Assembly (NCBI GenBank): GCA_039720395.1
Contig: CM077831.1
Coordinates: forward strand, 4,878,003-4,942,002
Source of the DNA: Liquidambar formosana
Lineage: Eukaryota; Streptophyta; Magnoliopsida; Saxifragales; Altingiaceae
Reading direction: 5' to 3'
Length of the DNA: 64,000 nt
Shown: piece by piece, positions 60,110 to 64,000 of the stretch
Layout of the letters: each line of letters opens with the position of its first letter
How positions within the stretch are numbered: the first letter of the stretch is position 1
Translations under genes and position numbers: made by a program
Notes under the pieces: model-generated
Databases searched by the model: none
The model's input: the letters and a program-made list of their open reading frames with translations, nothing else
Told to the model about the DNA's origin: nothing

Positions 60110-60373
60110 TGTTGGTGGTTGAGCTTGTATGTGAGAAAAATGGGTTTGATAAGAAAGATGATGAATTTGATCTTGCAACTTGATGATTGATGCTTGTTTT
60201 TGTTGTTGAATGCCTTGTTCTTGATGCTATTTCATGCACACAACTTGAATTGCAAGTGAAACTTTGATTGAGAATATGTTTGTGAGTGTTTGGAGAAGAT
60301 GGAATGAGTTTCTAGAGAGAGAAACTCTCAATTTTCGAAATTGGGTGAGTGTGAGCACAAATGGGGAGTCAAG

Positions 60374-60481
60374 GGTTTAAAAACCCAGAATTTTGAGGAC
60401 CCTAGCCTCGGGTAACCGCCCAGCATGGGGCGGCAAGCCGCCTGGGCTTGGGCGGCAAGCCACCAGCAGCCAGGTGGTCAG
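60374..60481 (-). promoter_or_regulatory. Promoter of PMD gene 3: palindromic module and TATA-like box
   Basis: The palindromic copy is at 60407-60481 (CTCGGGTAACCGCC; cores GGCGGCAAGCCGCC). Eighteen bases downstream on the minus strand is CTGGGTTTTTAAACC (60388-60374), the same box and spacing as in PMD genes 1 and 2. The start codon is about 265 bp further on. Confidence 0.68.
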
Positions 60482-61295
60482 CCTCCCTTGCTCGCTCCGT
60501 TGCGCTCGTTTGGCCTTTGCTCGCCTATTCGCGCTTTTGAACCCTCTTTGAGATGAAATCTCAAGCTTGTTTTGAGTTGAAAAATGAGTGAATATCTTGA
60601 CATTGTTTGACATGAAATGATTTGAATGAGATTGCATTGGTTGCCCTCGTGCGGGCATGGCATGCTAGTAGGGTTGAACAACCCTCTCTATGCATATGAT
60701 TTTGATTGTTAGGGATGAATTCCCTCCTATGTCACTATGATTTGTTGTCATTTGGGATAAAGATACCTTCCCTATTTGCATGTGAGTGATTGCTTTCATG
60801 AGATAATTGTGTCTCCTATATGAGTTGGTGTTTGAGTTGAGGCATGAATAGCCTCCATGTGAGATGACTTGGTGAACTTGTTGTGTGTTGGTGAGTAGAA
60901 GCTTACCTTTGTCTTGATGACTTAGTATGAGAAGGATGCAATCTTTCTCATGATTACATGCTTACCTTGATGACTTGAAAGATGCGATCTTTCCCAATGG
61001 TATGTGTTTACCCTGATTGAAGGTTGTGACCTTCCTCGTACTATGTGACTACCTCAACAATTGAATGATAACCTTGATGGTTTGAATATGAGAAGGATGT
61101 ATCTTTCTCATGTTTTGAGATAGCCTTGATGGTTTCCTGTGGTATGTGTTTACCTTGATTGACTTGAGCAAGAGAAGGACGTGATCTTTCTCGTGTTATG
61201 TGATTTACCTTGATATTTGAATGATAACCTTGATGGTTTGAATATGAGAAGGATGTATCTTTCTCATATTTTGGGATAGCCTTGATGGCATGGTG
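60482..61295 (+). other. Hairpin-rich 3' region of element 3
   Basis: Non-coding. It contains several inverted repeats whose arms differ: ATGAGAAGGAT / ATCTTTCTCAT around GCA or GT, GAAAGAT / ATCTTTC around GCG, GAGAAGGAC / ATCTTTCTC around GTG and GAAGGT / ACCTTC. The GATGACTTG/CTTGATGG-type phrases between them recur irregularly. Confidence 0.65.
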
Positions 61296-61990
61296 TTACC
61301 TCATATTATTCACCAGTTGTCACTGGTGTAATATGGGAAGACCTTTCATCGAACGAAGTTCGATGTAAGCTATGGATACCTCGTACTATTCACCAGTTGT
61401 CACTGGCATAGTATGGGAAGACCTTTCATCGAACGAAGTTCGATGTAAGCTATCGTTACCCCGTATTATTCACCAGTTGTCACTGGTGCAGTATGGGATG
61501 TGATTACCTTGATAATTGAGTAATAACCTTGACGGTTTGAATATGAGAAGGATGTATCTTTCTCATATTTTGGGATAGCCTTGATGGCATGGTGTTACCT
61601 TGTACTATTCACCAGTTGTCACTGGCAAAGTATGGGAAGACCTTTCATTGAACGAAGTTTGATGTAAGCTATGGATACCTTGTACTATTCACCAGTTGTC
61701 ACTGGTACAGTATGGGAAGACCTTTCATCGAACGAAGTTCGATGTAAGCTATGGATACCTTGTACTATTCACCAGTTGTCACTGGTACAGTATGGGAAGA
61801 CCTTTCATCGAACGAAGTTCGATGTAAGCTATCGATACCTCGTATTATTCACCAGTTGTCACTGGTGCAGTATGGGATGTGATTACCTTGATAATTGAGT
61901 AATAACCTTGATGGTTTGAATGTGAGAAGGATGTATCTTTCTCATATTTTGGGATGGCCTTGATGGCATAATGTTACCTCGTACCATTCG
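61296..61990 (+). repeat. 80-bp tandem array with a 299-bp higher-order period, element 3
   Basis: CACCAGTTGT starts at 61311, 61391 and 61471, then at 61610, 61690, 61770 and 61850. Within each block the step is exactly 80 bp, and 61311 to 61610 is 299 bp; the spacer carries the ATGAGAAGGAT / ATCTTTCTCAT hairpin. Units contain CATCGAAC / GTTCGATG closed by GAA (for example 61427-61445) and CACCAGT / ACTGGTG. Confidence 0.9.
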
Positions 61991-62239
61991 CCAGTTGTCA
62001 CTGGCATAGAATTGGAAGACCTTTCATCGAACAAAGTTCGATGTAACCTGTGGATACCTCATCTTGTTCCCCAGTGAAACTGGTATACAGCATGAGAAGA
62101 GTTCTGTAGAACTTATGAAGAGTACCTTTGTGCTTGTGTATGATGAATTCGAAGAATTCAATGATATGATCACCCTCTTTTCCCCAGTGGATCTTGATAA
62201 AGTCAATTCCCCGGGCAAAAATGGGTTGTTCTTTTGGTC
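61991..62239 (+). other. Unique hairpins before the polypurine tract, element 3
   Basis: One decayed 80-bp unit, then GAA-closed hairpins CCAGT / ACTGG (62071-62083) and TGAATTC / GAATTCA (62144-62160). No gene. Confidence 0.65.
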
Positions 62240-62280
62240 ATTGGCTTGCAAGTGAAACTTGGTCACCAATGAGGGGCTTC
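62240..62280 (+). other. Polypurine tract and adjoining hairpin, element 3
   Basis: The hairpin at 62240-62270 has the 14-3-14 plan with inner stem CAAGT / ACTTG closed by GAA and outer stem ATTGG / CCAAT. GAGGGGCTTC (62271-62280) follows directly and abuts the 3' LTR. Confidence 0.82.
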
Positions 62281-64000
62281 TGTCACACCCCATTTTTGCC
62301 ACCTTAGCTAGGGTTTGTCATTGCATGTGTCTTTTTGTTTCCTTTTTGAGTCTAGTCTTTTGCATTGAGTTTCTAGGGTCCTAAGGATGGTGTGTATGAA
62401 TTTTGGTTCGATTTGGAGTTGATCTCGAGGGTTAATTAGAACTTTTGTGACTTGAGGGGCATAATTGTCTTTTTGATCACAAACTTTCCATTTGACCTTG
62501 AAATGATCTCCAAGTTGCCAATTGGAGTTCATAAGGTATTTGTGGGTTCAATTCGATGAATTGAAGGTTCGGGATTAGAATGGCTCAGCAAGGCTCAGGT
62601 TGGCTAAAAGACCTACTTCGGGTTAGCTCGAATTGGTTCATGATTTTCACTCTATGACTACTCATTTGACCTTGATTGGTCTTAATTTCATCCCCAAATG
62701 TGTTTAGGGAGGTTGAATTTCGAATTGGAAAGCATTCGGTGCAACCCTATGTGCATACCTAAGCTAAGCGATGGTGAGGCATAGCGGTTAACCACCTTTG
62801 TAGGACCCAACCATGCAGCCATGGCTAGGGTTTCTTGCCCTCAAGTGACTCAAATTACATTCCCCTTCGAAACACGGTCGTTTTGGCTTTCGTTTCGTCA
62901 AAATCGGAGTTGATTTGGGCCTGAAACACTTTTGGAAGCTGAAAGGGTCAAATTTGGGCTGAAGCTGACATGGCCTCGGGTGACCACCCAGGCCTGGGCG
63001 GCTAGCCGCCTGGGCCCAGGCTGCTAGCCGCCCAGCCCCAAGTGGTCACCCGAGCCACTTTCCTTTTTTGAGCCTTGACGCGGCTCCCACCCTATTTTCT
63101 CGGATTTGCTCGCCTTTGGCCACCATTTAACCCTAATTTCAGCCCTTTTTGACCTACTTGAGCCCCAAGGTAACCTCTAAGAGCCCTTGGATCAATCCCT
63201 AGGGTTTTAATCCCAACCATTGAGGGTTTTCCCTCAATCCCTATAAATACCCCCTTATACTTCAGCAATAGGGGGACACTTTGGAGGCACTTTGGTGAGA
63301 CTTGGAGGCTATGGCAGCCATCCTTAGGGTAGTTTAACCTATACTTTGAGTGAGAGAGTGTGAGAGTAAGCTTGGAGGAGGGCTGGAGCATTGCTTGAAG
63401 GCTTGAAGGAAGGAACTCCCAGCAGTACACAAGAGAAGGAGGGCTCCCTACAGCAGCAAAAGGATACTTCACCATAGGTATTCCCCCCTTCCTCCTCTTC
63501 TCTCTTTTAAAGTTAGGGTTTTTGCATAGAATAGGATGATTGCATATCAAAGTTTGTGTTTTTATCATGTCTTGTTGCTTCCATGCATGTTTAGGATCAT
63601 ATTTGTGGGCTGTATAGTATGCTAGGATGATGTTCCATGTGATTTGCTGCATGTTTGGGATTCTAGGGTTTCCTTAGTGCTGAAATTGAGTTTATGTTTA
63701 GAATAGCTATATTTCATGTGCAAGCTTGTATTTTTCTCATGTGTGGATGCTTCTATTGATTAATATGCATGATTAGCATGATGTCTATGATGGGCTTTGC
63801 ATGATTTAGAGTTATTTTATGTGATTTTATGCACTAGTGTGATTCTAGGGTTTCATTCATCCTTGTATTAGGAAAGTAGCATATAGCATGATAGCTTAGG
63901 GTTTTTCTTTGTGTTTTCTTCATGGTTGATATATATGTGCTGCATATTTGATAACTATGATATTTCTAGCATTCATATAGTTGATTTTAGGGTTTTTTTT
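62281..64000 (+). repeat. 3' LTR of element 3, first 1,720 bp
   Basis: Matches 45129-46849 with three substitutions and one single-base gap by eye. It includes the palindrome (62975-63054) and TATA box (63242-63249). It is cut by the window end; about 1.2 kb should follow. Confidence 0.95.
62975..63054. promoter_or_regulatory. GC-rich palindromic module, element 3 3' LTR
   Basis: Identical to 45824-45903 except for one G-to-A change in the right arm (CCCCAAGTGGTCAC). Confidence 0.8.

Larger units (their letters stand above)
45129..64000 (+). mobile_element. Tat/Ogre-like element 3, young, 3' LTR cut by window end
   Basis: 5' LTR 45129-48056, primer site 48061-48078, gag-pro, short intron, pol, two antisense genes, array, polypurine tract, 3' LTR from 62281. 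With a full 3' LTR it would be about 20 kb. The internal region is 14.2 kb. The LTR parts that can be compared (about 1,720 bp) show three substitutions and one single-base gap by eye. It lies in element 2, 43 bp past the stop of PMD gene 2; the left flank is GACAA (45124-45128). Two antisense genes make up much of its non-pol half. Confidence 0.93.

Overview
The window is plant nuclear DNA made almost entirely of nested LTR retrotransposons. It holds long Ty3/gypsy LTRs of the Tat/Ogre type, an Angela-like Ty1/copia family, plant-type introns and plant mobile domain (PMD) genes. I see no ordinary host gene, tRNA, rRNA or CRISPR array. The host looks like a flowering plant with a repeat-rich genome; I cannot place it more closely.

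Layout, left to right. 1-4394: 5' part of copia element A (minus). 4395-6619: Tat LTR fragment X (minus), interrupted by A. 6620-10697: 5' part of copia element B (minus), into which X had inserted. 10698-14035: decayed minus-strand Tat gag-pro-RT (element 0), into which B inserted. 14036-17134: plus-strand Tat LTR and leader (Y), which cuts element 0's gag. 17135-36959: Tat element 1 (minus), with a truncated 3' LTR, polypurine tract, 91-bp tandem array and a decayed seven-exon PMD gene; its array is interrupted by a copia solo LTR carrying a complete copia element C (20099-29761) and by a second solo LTR (30641-32337). 36960-45128: Tat element 2 (minus), with 3' LTR, polypurine tract, 93-bp array and a PMD gene with one stop codon. 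45129-64000: Tat element 3 (plus), very young, with 5' LTR, gag-pro, a short intron, RT-RNaseH-aRNH-integrase broken by one stop and one frameshift, two antisense genes, an 80-bp array, polypurine tract and the start of the 3' LTR.

The most interesting system is the 3' half of the Tat elements. Each carries, antisense to the element and between integrase and the 3' LTR, a seven-exon PMD gene with phase-0 GT-AG introns and its own promoter. The copy in element 3 (57447-60109) has no visible lesion, although the element's pol is broken. A second antisense gene (55684-56970, PMD-related) lies beside it. A GC-rich palindrome of about 80 bp occurs in the Tat LTRs and again upstream of each antisense gene, and the LTR and gene copies within one element tend to share the same sequence variants. 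Between gene and polypurine tract each element has a chain of hairpins whose stems differ but are kept complementary, ending in a conserved 14-3-14 hairpin that abuts the polypurine tract.

A working model, which is inference: the element produces a spliced PMD-type nuclear protein from its own antisense promoter, perhaps to influence its silencing. The antisense orientation hides the introns from splicing of the genomic RNA, so they survive retrotransposition.
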